From Microbacterium oleivorans (GTDB lineage: Bacteria > Actinomycetota > Actinomycetes > Actinomycetales > Microbacteriaceae), in the NCBI RefSeq assembly GCF_023715745.1, contig NZ_JAMBOV010000003.1, positions 310,001 to 374,000 of the forward strand: a stretch of 64,000 nucleotides of DNA. The letters run 5' to 3'. This document shows, in pieces, positions 46,284-55,526 of the stretch (the first letter of the stretch is position 1; every line of letters begins with the position of its first letter). The position numbers and the translations under genes are program-made. A model generated the notes under the pieces. That model saw nothing but the letters and a program-made list of their open reading frames with translations. It had not been told where the DNA came from and did not search any database.

Positions 46284-48950
46284 ATGAAGACCGCTGAGAT
46301 CGCCCGGCGCTACCTGGATTACTTCGAGAAGAAGGGGCACACGATCGTGCCCTCGGCATCCCTCGTCAGCGACGACCCGGCCCTGCTGTTCACGGTCGCC
46401 GGCATGGTCCCGTTCATCCCCTACCTCTCCGGCGACGTCCCCGCCCCTTACAAGCGCGCCGCGGACAACCAGAAGTGCATCCGCACGAACGACATCGAAG
46501 AGGTCGGCAAGACGCCGCGTCACGGCACCTTCTTCCAGATGCTCGGCAACTGGTCCTTCGGCGACTACTTCAAGGAAGGCGCGATCCGCTACGCCTGGGA
46601 GTTGCTGACGACCTCGGAGGAGGAGGGTGGGCTCGGCTTCGATCCCAAGGATCTCTGGGTCACCGTCTATGAAGAGGACGACGAGGCCATCCAGCTCTGG
46701 CTGGAGCACTCCACGCTTCCGGAGGAGCGCATCCAGCGCCTCGGCAAGGACACGAACTACTGGACGACGGGTCTCCCGGGACCCGCCGGTCCTTGTTCCG
46801 AGATCTTCTTCGACCGGGGACCCGAGTACGGGGTCGACGGCGGCCCCGCGACCGACGACGACCGGTACGTGGAGATCTGGAACCTCGTCTTCATGCAGTA
46901 CGAGATCACGAATGTCCGCTCGAAGTACGAGTTCGACATCGTGGGCGATCTGCCGGCGCAGAACATCGACACCGGTATGGGTCTGGAGCGCGTCGCCTTC
47001 ATCAAGCAGGGCGTCGACAACATGTACGAGACCGATCAGGTCCGGCCGGTGCTCGACAAGGCCGTCGAACTCTCGGGCAAGCGGTACGGCGACGACCACG
47101 ACGACGATGTGCGCTTCCGGGTCGTGGCCGACCACATCCGTTCGTCGCTCATGCTTCTCTCGGACGGCGTCACGCCGGCGAACGATGGCCGCGGCTACAT
47201 CCTGCGGCGCCTCATGCGTCGCGCGATCCGCTCCATGCGTCTGCTCGGCGTGGAGGGGCCGACCTTCGCCGAGCTGTTCGCCGTCTCGCGCGACGCGATG
47301 AAGGAGTCCTACCCGGTCGTCGAGGCGGATTACGCGCGCCTGTCGCAGTACGCCCTCGCCGAGGAGGCCACTTTCCTCCGGACCCTCGCGAGCGGGTCCG
47401 AGATCCTCGACACCTCGATCGAGTCCGCGAAGGCGACGCAGTCGACCTCGCTCAGCGGCTCGCAGGCGTTCCTGCTGCACGACACTTACGGGTTCCCGAT
47501 CGATCTGACCCTCGAGATCGCCGAGGAGGCCGGTCTCAGCGTCGATCGCGTCGGCTTCGACACGCTCATGAAGGAGCAGCGCGAGCGCGCGAAGGCCGAC
47601 GCCCGCTCCCGCAAGGGTCAGCTGGCCGACACGAGTGTGTACCGCGACTTCCGCGCGCTCGGCGAGACGGTCTTCACGGGGTACACCGACCTCGAGACCG
47701 AGTCCCGTGTGCTCGGCATCCTGGTCGGCGGTGCCCCGGCGGACCGTGCGTCGCAGGGCCAGATCGCCGAGGTGATCCTGGCCGAGACGGCGCTCTACGC
47801 CGAGTCCGGTGGCCAGGTCGCCGACAAGGGCGTCATCGTGGGTCCCGGTTACGAGCTCGAGGTCCTCGACGTCCAGAAGCCCGTCCCGGGCCTCGTGAGC
47901 CACACCGTCGAGGTCACGACGGGCGAGGTCGCCGTCGGCCACGCCGCGACGACGGTGGTGGATGCCGCGAACCGCCGCGCGGCCGCGCAGGCGCACTCCG
48001 CTACCCACCTCGTCCACGCCGCCCTCCGCGACACACTCGGAAAGGGCGCGACGCAGGCGGGCTCGCTCAACCGCGCCGGCTACCTGCGCTTCGACTTCTC
48101 CTGGGGTCAGGCGCTCTCGCCCGAGACGCGCAGCGAGATCGAGGAGATCGCGAACAACGCCGTCCGGGATGACCTCGAGGTGACCACGCGTGTCCTCTCG
48201 CTCGACGAGGCGAAGGCTGCCGGCGCCATGGCGCTGTTCGGCGAGAAGTACGGCGACCGCGTGCGCATGGTCGACATCGGCGGGCCCTGGTCGCGCGAGC
48301 TGTGCGCGGGCACCCACGTGTCCTCGAGTGCACAGGTCGGGCTGATCAATCTGGTGGGGGAGTCCTCCGTCGGCGCCTCGAACCGACGTGTCGAGGCCCT
48401 CGTGGGGCAGGACGCCTTCCGTGAGCTCGCGGCCGAGCGCGCGATCGTCTCGCAGCTCACCTCGGGCCTGAAGATCCCCCGAGACCAGCTCCCTGCCCGC
48501 ATCGCCGAACTGCAGGCGAGCCTGAAAGCCGCGGAGAAGAAGATCGCGCAGTTCGAGGCGAAGGCGCTCGGCGAGCGTGTGCCGACGCTGGCGGCATCCG
48601 CCGTCCAGGCCGGTTCGCACCGGGTCGTGGCGGAGTCCGTCGGCACCGTCGGGTCCGCCGACGATCTGCGCTCGCTCGCGCTGCAGGTGCGGGAGCGTCT
48701 CGGCAGCGATGCGGGGGTGGTGGCCCTCGGCGGCGAGGTGGGCGGACGGCCCGTCGTGATCGTCGCAACGAACGAGTCGGCCCGCGCCGCCGGCGCCAAG
48801 GCCGGGTTGCTGGCACGCTCCGCGGCCGGTGTCCTGGGCGGTGGCGGCGGTGGCCGCGATGACGTCGCGCAGGGCGGTGGGACGGATGCCTCGGCTCTGC
48901 CCGCGGCGTTGCAGAGCATCGTGTCGGCGCTGGAGGGCTCGACCGCGTGA
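46284..48950 (+). CDS. alaS: Alanine-tRNA ligase
   Basis: 888-aa class II synthetase. The N-terminal catalytic domain begins KTAEIARRYLDYFEKKGHTIVPSASL; the tRNA-recognition region includes GRGYILRRLMRRAIR (about 310). The editing domain has SATHLVHAALRDTLG (about 573-587) and the zinc-binding CAGTHV (about 674-679). The C-terminal oligomerisation/C-Ala domain ends with a Gly-rich stretch GVLGGGGGGRDD. ATG start. It overlaps ruvX by 4 nt, the standard actinobacterial alaS-ruvX-mltG-aroE series. Confidence 0.97.
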   Translation: MKTAEIARRYLDYFEKKGHTIVPSASLVSDDPALLFTVAGMVPFIPYLSGDVPAPYKRAADNQKCIRTNDIEEVGKTPRHGTFFQMLGNWSFGDYFKEGAIRYAWELLTTSEEEGGLGFDPKDLWVTVYEEDDEAIQLWLEHSTLPEERIQRLGKDTNYWTTGLPGPAGPCSEIFFDRGPEYGVDGGPATDDDRYVEIWNLVFMQYEITNVRSKYEFDIVGDLPAQNIDTGMGLERVAFIKQGVDNMYETDQVRPVLDKAVELSGKRYGDDHDDDVRFRVVADHIRSSLMLLSDGVTPANDGRGYILRRLMRRAIRSMRLLGVEGPTFAELFAVSRDAMKESYPVVEADYARLSQYALAEEATFLRTLASGSEILDTSIESAKATQSTSLSGSQAFLLHDTYGFPIDLTLEIAEEAGLSVDRVGFDTLMKEQRERAKADARSRKGQLADTSVYRDFRALGETVFTGYTDLETESRVLGILVGGAPADRASQGQIAEVILAETALYAESGGQVADKGVIVGPGYELEVLDVQKPVPGLVSHTVEVTTGEVAVGHAATTVVDAANRRAAAQAHSATHLVHAALRDTLGKGATQAGSLNRAGYLRFDFSWGQALSPETRSEIEEIANNAVRDDLEVTTRVLSLDEAKAAGAMALFGEKYGDRVRMVDIGGPWSRELCAGTHVSSSAQVGLINLVGESSVGASNRRVEALVGQDAFRELAAERAIVSQLTSGLKIPRDQLPARIAELQASLKAAEKKIAQFEAKALGERVPTLAASAVQAGSHRVVAESVGTVGSADDLRSLALQVRERLGSDAGVVALGGEVGGRPVVIVATNESARAAGAKAGLLARSAAGVLGGGGGGRDDVAQGGGTDASALPAALQSIVSALEGSTA

Positions 48951-49399
48951 GCGGATTCCGTCGCGGGGTACGCCTCGGAATCGATGTCGGTCGGGCCCGG
49001 GTCGGTGTCGCACGCTGCGATGCCGACGGCCTGCTCGCGGTTCCCGTGGAGACGGTGCCGCGTTCCGAGACCTCGGTCGCCCGCATCGTCGAGATCGCGC
49101 GGGAGTACGACGCGATCGAGGTGCTCGTGGGTCTGCCGATCAGCCTCGGCGGCGCGGAGACCGCGTCGACGACGGACGCCCGAGAGTTCGCGACCGCGCT
49201 CGAGTCCGCGCTGGAGGTGCCCGTCCGCCTCGTCGACGAGCGCCTCAGCACCGTGTCGGCGAACGCCGTCCTGCGGCAGAACGGGCGTTCGCAGAAGTCA
49301 TCTCGTAGGATTGTCGACCAGATCGCCGCGGTCGTCCTCCTCCAGCAGGCGATCGACGTCGAGAAGAGCACCGGTAACCCGGCCGGTGCGGCGCTGTAG
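48947..49399 (+). CDS. ruvX: RuvX/YqgF family nuclease-like protein
   Basis: 150-aa RNase H-fold protein with RLGIDVGRARVGVARCD (about 8-24) carrying the first catalytic Asp, LVGLPISLGG (about 61-70), LVDERLSTVSA (about 98-108, Glu) and SSRRIVDQIAAVVLLQ (about 120-135, Asp). Implicated in rRNA processing or junction resolution. GTG start coupled to alaS. Confidence 0.94.
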   Translation: MSGFRRGVRLGIDVGRARVGVARCDADGLLAVPVETVPRSETSVARIVEIAREYDAIEVLVGLPISLGGAETASTTDAREFATALESALEVPVRLVDERLSTVSANAVLRQNGRSQKSSRRIVDQIAAVVLLQQAIDVEKSTGNPAGAAL

Positions 49400-49418
49400 G
49401 AGACGCAGGAGTCCACTG

Positions 49419-50780
49419 ATGCCCGAGACGCCTTCGCGCGACGACCATTCCGGCGCCCCCGCGGACGGAGCTCCCGCGGCCGGTCCGAACGGCGCACCCG
49501 CCTCGCGCAGGGCTGCGCGTCAGGCGCAGCAGGGGGCGAGCGGGGTCGCACCGACGGTCGGCCCCGCCCCGACTCGTCCGCAGACGCCCCCGCGCGCACC
49601 CGTCTCCTCCACGGCACCGATCGACGCCCTCTTCGAGGAGAGGGGTCTGGCAGCGCCCTCCAGCTCCACGAAGCGACACGATCGTGACCGACGCAAGAGC
49701 CGCGTCGCCGCCTGGGGTGTCTTCGTGGTGATCCTCGCGATCCTCGGCGGACTGGCCGCAGGTGGCTTCTACGTCTGGAACACCTACGAGGACCAGATCC
49801 GCGCCGTCATGGGTTGGGAGGAGCCGAAGGACTTCGATGCCGGCCTCGCCGAGGGCGAGGCGAGCGTCACGATCGTCTCGGGTCAGACGGGCGCCGACAT
49901 CTCGCAGACGCTCTTCGACGCGGGCGTCACCAAGACCTCCGGCGCGTTCTACTCCTTCCTGATCGACAGCGGCGAGGACCCGAACGTCCTCAAGCCCGGC
50001 GTCTACTCGCTGCAGCAGAAGATGACCTCCGAAGCGGCGTTCTCGGCGCTTCTCGACCCCGCGAACAAGCAGGAGTACACGGCTCAGCTGCGCGAGGGCC
50101 TCACCGTCGCGCAGTCCGTCCCGCGCATCGCGGAGGGGATCGGGCTGCCCGTGGAGGACGTCGAGGCCGCCGTGAAGGATCCGGCCGCCTACGGTGTGAC
50201 GGCGCAGAGCCTGGAGGGCTGGCTCTTCCCGGCGACCTACACCTTCGACCCTGACGTCACGGCGACGCAGGTCGTCCAGGCGATGGTGGACCGCACGGTG
50301 AAAGCCCTCGATGACGCCGGCGTCCCGGTGGACCAGCGGGAGCGCATCCTCACCGTCGCATCCATCATCGAGAAGGAAGCCCGCTACGAGGACGACTTCT
50401 ACAAAGTGTCGCGCGTCATCGAGAACCGCCTCGACCCGTCGATCAGTGACACGAACGGCAAGCTGCAGATGGATTCCACCGCGCAGTACCCGTTCGCCGA
50501 CCGTGAGGGCGGCACGAGCTCGCGCGCCGAGGAGCTCGAGGACGACAACCCGTGGAACACCTACGTCAACCCCGGCCTGCCGGTGACGCCCATCGCCAAT
50601 CCCGGTGAACTCGCCATCAAGGCGGCGGTGGAGCCCGCAGAGGGGCCGTGGCAGTACTTCGTGACCGTGAACCTCGAGACGGGCGAGACGGTGTTCTCCG
50701 CGACCTTCGCCGAGCATGAGAAGGCCGTCGCGCAGTACCAGCAGTGGTGCCGGGACAACCCCGACGGAGGCTGCTCCTGA
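49419..50780 (+). CDS. mltG: Endolytic transglycosylase MltG
   Basis: 453-aa membrane-anchored enzyme that cuts nascent peptidoglycan strands. A Pro/Ala-rich cytoplasmic N-terminus of about 85 residues precedes one membrane helix (about 90-112, AWGVFVVILAILGGLAAGGFYVW). A LysM-like region follows, then the YceG domain with the catalytic Glu in VASIIEKEARYEDDF (about 313-327) and the conserved NPWNTYVNPGLPVTPIANPG-type block. ATG 49419 with AGGAG 3-8 nt upstream. Its stop shares one base with aroE. Confidence 0.94.
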   Translation: MPETPSRDDHSGAPADGAPAAGPNGAPASRRAARQAQQGASGVAPTVGPAPTRPQTPPRAPVSSTAPIDALFEERGLAAPSSSTKRHDRDRRKSRVAAWGVFVVILAILGGLAAGGFYVWNTYEDQIRAVMGWEEPKDFDAGLAEGEASVTIVSGQTGADISQTLFDAGVTKTSGAFYSFLIDSGEDPNVLKPGVYSLQQKMTSEAAFSALLDPANKQEYTAQLREGLTVAQSVPRIAEGIGLPVEDVEAAVKDPAAYGVTAQSLEGWLFPATYTFDPDVTATQVVQAMVDRTVKALDDAGVPVDQRERILTVASIIEKEARYEDDFYKVSRVIENRLDPSISDTNGKLQMDSTAQYPFADREGGTSSRAEELEDDNPWNTYVNPGLPVTPIANPGELAIKAAVEPAEGPWQYFVTVNLETGETVFSATFAEHEKAVAQYQQWCRDNPDGGCS

Positions 50781-51610
50781 TGCCGGTCGCCCTGGAGGTC
50801 TGGGGCGATCCGATCGAGCACAGCCTGTCGCCGGCGATGCACACGGCGGCCTACGCTCTGCTCGGCTGGGAATGGACGTACGGCCGACGTCGCGTGGACG
50901 AGGCATCGTTCCCGGCCGAGCTCGCGTCCTTGGGGTCCGAGTACCGCGGGCTGTCTCTGACGATGCCGCTGAAGCACGCGGCTTTCGCGGCCGCCGAGAA
51001 GCGCGACGCCCGCGCCACCCTCACGGGCGCGGCGAACACCCTCGTCCAGACGTCCGCGGGCTGGCAGGCCTTCCACACGGATGCCGGGGGCATCGTCGCC
51101 GCGTGGGCGGAGGCCGGTGTCGTGGCCGCGGAGCGGGCGCGCATCGTCGGTGCCGGGGCGACCGCATCCGCTGCCCTGGTCGCCTTGGCGGAGATGGGCG
51201 CACAGCAGGTGCAGGTCGCCGCGCGCCGTCCTGACGCGGCCGCAGCTCTGCGCGACCTGGGAGCGAGGCTGAACCTCGACGTGGACGCCGTCCCACTCGA
51301 CGCCGCCCATCTCCCTCCGGTGGATGTGACGATCGCGACCCTGCCCGGCGGGGCGACGGTCGATGAGAGCGTCGCCGATCGCCTCGCCGCCGCCGGCGGC
51401 GCCCTCATGGACGTCGTGTACGGCCACTGGCCGACGGATCTGTCGCGCGCGTGGGATCGCACCGGCGCACCCGCGCAGGGCGGGGCGGGGATGCTGCTGC
51501 ACCAGGCGGTCCTGCAGATCCGCGCCTTCGCCTCCGGCGACGTCGACGAGCCCCTGCCCCGGGAGGACGCGGTGGTGGCCGTCATGCGGCGCGCGCTCGT
51601 GGGAGACTAG
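50780..51610 (+). CDS. aroE: Shikimate dehydrogenase
   Basis: 276-aa enzyme reducing 3-dehydroshikimate. N-terminal substrate motif [17 protein letters not shown] (about 7-23), catalytic Lys in [10 protein letters not shown] (about 62), GAANTLV and HTDAGGI, then the nucleotide loop [11 protein letters not shown] (about 124). The dinucleotide loop lacks the canonical NRT pair (AARRPDAA instead), as is common in the actinobacterial SDH-like group. Start ATG 50780 overlapping the mltG stop by one base. Confidence 0.93.
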   Translation: MPVALEVWGDPIEHSLSPAMHTAAYALLGWEWTYGRRRVDEASFPAELASLGSEYRGLSLTMPLKHAAFAAAEKRDARATLTGAANTLVQTSAGWQAFHTDAGGIVAAWAEAGVVAAERARIVGAGATASAALVALAEMGAQQVQVAARRPDAAAALRDLGARLNLDVDAVPLDAAHLPPVDVTIATLPGGATVDESVADRLAAAGGALMDVVYGHWPTDLSRAWDRTGAPAQGGAGMLLHQAVLQIRAFASGDVDEPLPREDAVVAVMRRALVGD

Positions 51611-51614
51611 AGCA

Positions 51615-52841
51615 ATGCTCCGCGTGCTCACCGCCGGCGAATCCCACGGCCCCGAACTCGTCGCCATCATGGAGGGTCTGCCCTCCGGCGTACCCGTCTC
51701 GCTCGACGCGATCCGCGCCGACCTCGCCCGCCGGAAGCTCGGCTACGGCCGCGGCTCGCGGATGAAGTTCGAGGAGGACGAACTCCACCTCTCCGGTGGC
51801 GTGCGGCACGGGCTGTCGCTCGGCAGTCCGGTGGCCCTCCGCATCGGCAACACCGAGTGGCCGAAGTGGGTCGAGGTCATGAACCCGGAGCCGGTCGAGA
51901 TGACGGAGCGGTCGCGCGGCCGCGGCGCCGCACTGACGCGTCCCCGCCCCGGCCACGCCGACCTCGTCGGCATGCAGAAGTACGACTTCGACGAGGCTCG
52001 CCCGATCCTCGAGCGCGCCAGTGCGCGCGAGACGGCGGCCCGCGTCGCGCTCGGCGCGATCGCCCGCGGGTTCCTGTCGGAGCTCGGCATCCGCCTCGTC
52101 AGCCACACGCTGTCGATCGGTCCCGTGCAGGTGCCCGAGGGTGCCGTGCTCCCCGGTCCGGACGACGTCGACACGCTCGATGCCGACCCGCTCCGCTGCT
52201 TCGACGCTGCCACCTCCGAGCGCATGGTTGCGGAGGTCGATGCCGCCAAGAAGGACGGCGACACGCTCGGCGGCATCGTCGAGGTGCTCGCCTACGGCCT
52301 GCCGCCGGGCCTCGGGTCCCACGTCCACTGGGACCGTCGTCTCGACGGCAAGCTCGCTCAGGCGCTGATGAGCATCCAGGCCATCAAGGGCGTCGAGGTC
52401 GGCGACGGCTTCGAGACGACCCGCCGTCGCGGATCCGCCGCCCACGACGAGCTGTTCGCGACCGCCGACGGCATCACCCGGGCTTCCGACCGCGCCGGCG
52501 GCACCGAGGGTGGCATGTCCACCGGCACCGTGCTGCGCGTGCGCGCGGGCATGAAGCCGATCGCCACGGTCCCGCACGCGCTGCGCACCGTCGACGTCGC
52601 CACCGGCGACACCGCGGCCGCCCACCACCAGCGTTCCGACGTCTGCGCCGTCCCCGCAGCGGGGGTCGTCGCCGAGGCCATGGTCGCCATCGTGCTGGCC
52701 GACGCCGTGCTCGAGAAGTTCGGCGGCGACAGCGTGCGCGAGACGCGGCGCAACCTCGAGACCTACCTCGCGGCGATCCCGGAGACGCTGAAGACGACTC
52801 CCGCGTCGGAGGCGGCACTTCTCGCACATGACCTCGCCTGA
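51615..52841 (+). CDS. aroC: Chorismate synthase
   Basis: 408-aa FMN-dependent enzyme making chorismate from EPSP. All three family signatures are present: [18 protein letters not shown] at the N-terminus, [16 protein letters not shown] (about 97-112), and GSAAHDELF with [12 protein letters not shown] (about 290-305) and [20 protein letters not shown] with GGGAG 9 nt upstream, 4 bp after aroE; overlaps aroK by 14 nt. Confidence 0.97.
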   Translation: MLRVLTAGESHGPELVAIMEGLPSGVPVSLDAIRADLARRKLGYGRGSRMKFEEDELHLSGGVRHGLSLGSPVALRIGNTEWPKWVEVMNPEPVEMTERSRGRGAALTRPRPGHADLVGMQKYDFDEARPILERASARETAARVALGAIARGFLSELGIRLVSHTLSIGPVQVPEGAVLPGPDDVDTLDADPLRCFDAATSERMVAEVDAAKKDGDTLGGIVEVLAYGLPPGLGSHVHWDRRLDGKLAQALMSIQAIKGVEVGDGFETTRRRGSAAHDELFATADGITRASDRAGGTEGGMSTGTVLRVRAGMKPIATVPHALRTVDVATGDTAAAHHQRSDVCAVPAAGVVAEAMVAIVLADAVLEKFGGDSVRETRRNLETYLAAIPETLKTTPASEAALLAHDLA

Positions 52842-53373
52842 CCCCCAGGCGATCGTGCTCATCGGTCCCATGGGGGCCGGCAAGACGAGTGTCGGGCGTC
52901 GTGTGGCCAAGCGTCTCGGCCGTACGTTCACCGACACGGATGCCGCGATCGTCCGTGTGCACGGTCCGATCGCCGACATCTTCGCGGAGCACGGCGAACC
53001 GCATTTCCGCGCGCTCGAGCGGGACGCGGTCGCCGTGGCGCTCGAGACGGGCGGGGTCGTCTCGCTCGGCGGGGGAGCCGTCCTCGACGAGACCACTCGG
53101 GAGCGACTGCGACCGCACCGTGTCGCTCTGCTCACGGTCGCGCCGCGCGTCGTCGCACGACGACTGGGCGAGGCGGCCACGCGCCCCCTGCTGACCGCGG
53201 GGGACGAGACGCCGATCGCCCGCTGGGAGCGCATCTACGCCGAGCGGCGACCGGTCTACGAGTCGGTGGCCGACGCGACCTTCGACACCTCGTCCGGACC
53301 GCTCGAGAACATCGTGACCGCCATCGCGGAGTGGGCCGTCCCCTCCGCCGACCTTCCCGGAGCCCGCGCATGA
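52828..53373 (+). CDS. aroK: Shikimate kinase
   Basis: 181-aa P-loop kinase phosphorylating shikimate. Walker [19 protein letters not shown] (about 13-30), shikimate-binding DTDAAI (about 37) and [20 protein letters not shown] (about 75-85), lid region with RPLL (about 118). ATG inside the aroC 3' end; overlaps aroB by 4 nt. Confidence 0.96.
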   Translation: MTSPDPQAIVLIGPMGAGKTSVGRRVAKRLGRTFTDTDAAIVRVHGPIADIFAEHGEPHFRALERDAVAVALETGGVVSLGGGAVLDETTRERLRPHRVALLTVAPRVVARRLGEAATRPLLTAGDETPIARWERIYAERRPVYESVADATFDTSSGPLENIVTAIAEWAVPSADLPGARA

Positions 53374-54449
53374 GCCACACCACCATCAGCGTCACCGGCA
53401 GCACGCCCTACGACATCCACGTCGGTCGCGGCCTTCTCGCCGGCGTCCGCGACCACCTCGCACCCACGGTGAAGAAAGTTCTCATCGTGCACACGCCGAG
53501 GCTCGGCGCGAAGGCTGCGGACCTGCGCGAGACGCTCCTCGCCGACGGGACGCTGGAGGTGCTCACCGCCGAGGTGCCCGATGCCGAGGACGGCAAGCGC
53601 ATCGAGGTGGCGGCCTTCTGCTGGCAGGTGATGGGACAGGCCGACTTCACCCGCTCCGACGCCGTGATCGGCTTCGGCGGCGGTGCCGTCACCGACCTCG
53701 CCGGGTTCGTCGCGGCGTCCTGGCTGCGCGGGGTGCAGATCGTCCAGATCCCCACCACCGTGCTCGGGATGGTGGATGCCGCCGTCGGCGGCAAGACCGG
53801 CGTCAACACCGCCGAGGGGAAGAACCTCGTCGGTGCGTTCTGGGCGCCCCGGTCGGTGATCTGCGACCTCGACGTCCTCGACACGCTGCCGCGCAACGAG
53901 ACCGTCGCCGGCTTCGCCGAGGTCGTCAAGGCGGGCTTCATCTGGTTCCCCGAGATCCTCGAGATCGTCGAGCGCGACCCCGAGGCCGCCGTCGACCCGA
54001 CGACGCCCGAGTTCCGCCGCTGCATCGAACTCGCCATCGAGATGAAGGCGCGGGTGGTGAGCGAGGACTTCCGCGAGGCGGGGCTCCGCGAGATCCTCAA
54101 CTACGGTCACACGCTCGGGCACGCCATCGAGCACGCTGAGCGATACCGCTGGCGCCACGGGGCGGCCATCTCGATCGGCATGATGTACGCCGCCGAACTG
54201 TCGCGACTCGCCGGGCGTCTGTCGGACGACGACGTCGCGCGTCATCGCCGCATACTCGACGTCCTCGGTCTGCCCACGAGCTACCGCATGGACGGCTGGC
54301 AGCACCTGCTGGGTGTCATGCAGCGCGACAAGAAGGCCCGCGGCGGGATGCTCCGATTCATCGTCCTCGACGCGGTCGGCAAGCCGACCGTGATGCAGGC
54401 TCCCGACGAGTCCCTGCTGTTCGCGGCGTACCAGGAGATCGCCGGGTGA
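53370..54449 (+). CDS. aroB: 3-dehydroquinate synthase
   Basis: 359-aa NAD- and metal-dependent cyclase, second step of the shikimate pathway. NAD motif GFGGGAVTDLAGFVAASWLRG (about 97-117), QIPTTVLGMVDAAVGGKTGVN (about 127-147), and the metal ligands Glu in EVVKAGFI (about 188), His in NYGHTLGHAIEH (about 248-259). ATG overlapping aroK; the longer frame upstream (53331) is not conserved. Confidence 0.97.
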   Translation: MSHTTISVTGSTPYDIHVGRGLLAGVRDHLAPTVKKVLIVHTPRLGAKAADLRETLLADGTLEVLTAEVPDAEDGKRIEVAAFCWQVMGQADFTRSDAVIGFGGGAVTDLAGFVAASWLRGVQIVQIPTTVLGMVDAAVGGKTGVNTAEGKNLVGAFWAPRSVICDLDVLDTLPRNETVAGFAEVVKAGFIWFPEILEIVERDPEAAVDPTTPEFRRCIELAIEMKARVVSEDFREAGLREILNYGHTLGHAIEHAERYRWRHGAAISIGMMYAAELSRLAGRLSDDDVARHRRILDVLGLPTSYRMDGWQHLLGVMQRDKKARGGMLRFIVLDAVGKPTVMQAPDESLLFAAYQEIAG

Positions 54450-54979
54450 CCGAGGCCGTCATCCGGCGGGTGCGCCTGCAGGAGTGGCGCGAGGTCCGCG
54501 ACCTCCGCCTCCGCGCACTGCGCGATCCCGCTGCCCCCATCGCGTTCCTGTCCACCGTCGAGGAGGCGCTCGGTCAGGACGACGCCTTCTGGCAGCAGCG
54601 CACAGCGGATGCCGCGATGGGTGAGGGAGCCGCTCAGTTCGTCGCCGTCGTGGCGAACCGCTGGGTGGGCTCGGTCACGGTGCTTCTGCGCGCGGCGGGA
54701 GCGACCGACACGCTCGGACGCCGCGTCGACGTTCCGCAGGCCGACCTCGTCGGGGTCTTCGTCGATGCCGACCACCGTGGGCGCGGCGTCATCGACGCGC
54801 TGGTGGACGCGGCATCCGCGTGGGCGGAAGCCGCCGGGGTGAACGGGTTGACGCTCGACGTGCACGCGGACAACGCGCGCGCCCGTGCGGCCTACGCCCG
54901 GCTCGGATTCGCGCCCACCGGCCTCGAGACCGAGGTCGAGGTCGGTGTCGAGATCCGGATGCACCGGCCTGCCCGATAG
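54446..54979 (+). CDS. GNAT family N-acetyltransferase
   Basis: 177-aa acetyltransferase with the acetyl-CoA loop VDADHRGRGVIDALVDAA (about 109-126) and a C-terminal ARAAYARLGF (about 150-159). It lies within the aro cluster, coupled to aroB by a GTGA overlap, and its stop overlaps the -10 box of aroQ. Substrate unknown; nothing ties it to aromatic biosynthesis beyond position. Confidence 0.9.
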   Translation: MTEAVIRRVRLQEWREVRDLRLRALRDPAAPIAFLSTVEEALGQDDAFWQQRTADAAMGEGAAQFVAVVANRWVGSVTVLLRAAGATDTLGRRVDVPQADLVGVFVDADHRGRGVIDALVDAASAWAEAAGVNGLTLDVHADNARARAAYARLGFAPTGLETEVEVGVEIRMHRPAR

Positions 54980-54982
54980 GGT
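54977..54982 (+). promoter_or_regulatory. -10 box of aroQ, leaderless layout
   Basis: TAGGGT, 6 nt, GTG of aroQ; the TAG is also the stop codon of the acetyltransferase. Confidence 0.5.
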
Positions 54983-54988
54983 GCTGAC

Positions 54989-55435
54989 GTGTCGTCCCCC
55001 CGCCGCCTGCTGCTCGTCAACGGACCGAACCTGAACCTCCTCGGCGTCCGCGAACCCGAGGTCTACGGAACGGAGACGCTCGCCGACGTCGAGGACCTCG
55101 TGCAGCGGACCGCCGAAGAGGCGGGTTACGAGGTGCGCGCCGTGCAGAGCAATCACGAAGGGGTGCTCATCGATGCGATCCACGCCGCACGCACCGACTG
55201 TGCGGGCATCGTCATCAACCCCGGGGGACTGACGCACACCTCGGTCGTGCTCCGTGACGCGCTCGCGGGCGTCGCGCTGCCCGTCGCCGAGGTGCACATC
55301 TCCGACGTGATGGCGCGGGAGACGTTCCGGCACCACTCGTACATCGCCGACGTCGCGGTGGTCCATGTCGTCGGGCGTGGCGTCGCGGGGTACGCGGAGG
55401 CCACGCGCGCGCTCGTCGCGCGGCTCGGGGACTGA
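54989..55435 (+). CDS. aroQ: Type II 3-dehydroquinate dehydratase
   Basis: 148-aa dodecameric dehydratase, third shikimate step. LLVNGPNLNLLGVREPEVYG (N-terminus, catalytic Arg and Tyr), QSNHEGVLIDAI (about 51-62), GIVINPGGLTHTSVVLRDAL (about 73-92), VAEVHISDVMARETFRHHSY (catalytic His about 107). GTG start right after a -10 box, so it can be expressed without the rest of the aro operon. Confidence 0.96.
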   Translation: MSSPRRLLLVNGPNLNLLGVREPEVYGTETLADVEDLVQRTAEEAGYEVRAVQSNHEGVLIDAIHAARTDCAGIVINPGGLTHTSVVLRDALAGVALPVAEVHISDVMARETFRHHSYIADVAVVHVVGRGVAGYAEATRALVARLGD

Positions 55436-55449
55436 CCGCTTCCCGGGGC

Positions 55450-55465
55450 GGATGCCGCGGCATCC
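55450..55465. repeat. Intergenic palindrome GGATGC-N4-GCATCC
   Basis: Perfect 16-nt palindrome in the aroQ-efp gap, identical to the copy inside zapE. It lies 2 nt before the efp -10 box (TAGAAT, 55468-55473). Confidence 0.8.
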
Positions 55466-55467
55466 CG

Positions 55468-55473
55468 TAGAAT
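55468..55473 (+). promoter_or_regulatory. -10 box of efp
   Basis: TAGAAT about 53 nt before the efp ATG, leaving a leader of about 47 nt. Confidence 0.45.
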
Positions 55474-55526
55474 CGATCGTCGGCCGCTCTGGCCCTTGAA
55501 CTCATCGAACGGAAAACCGCACTCTC

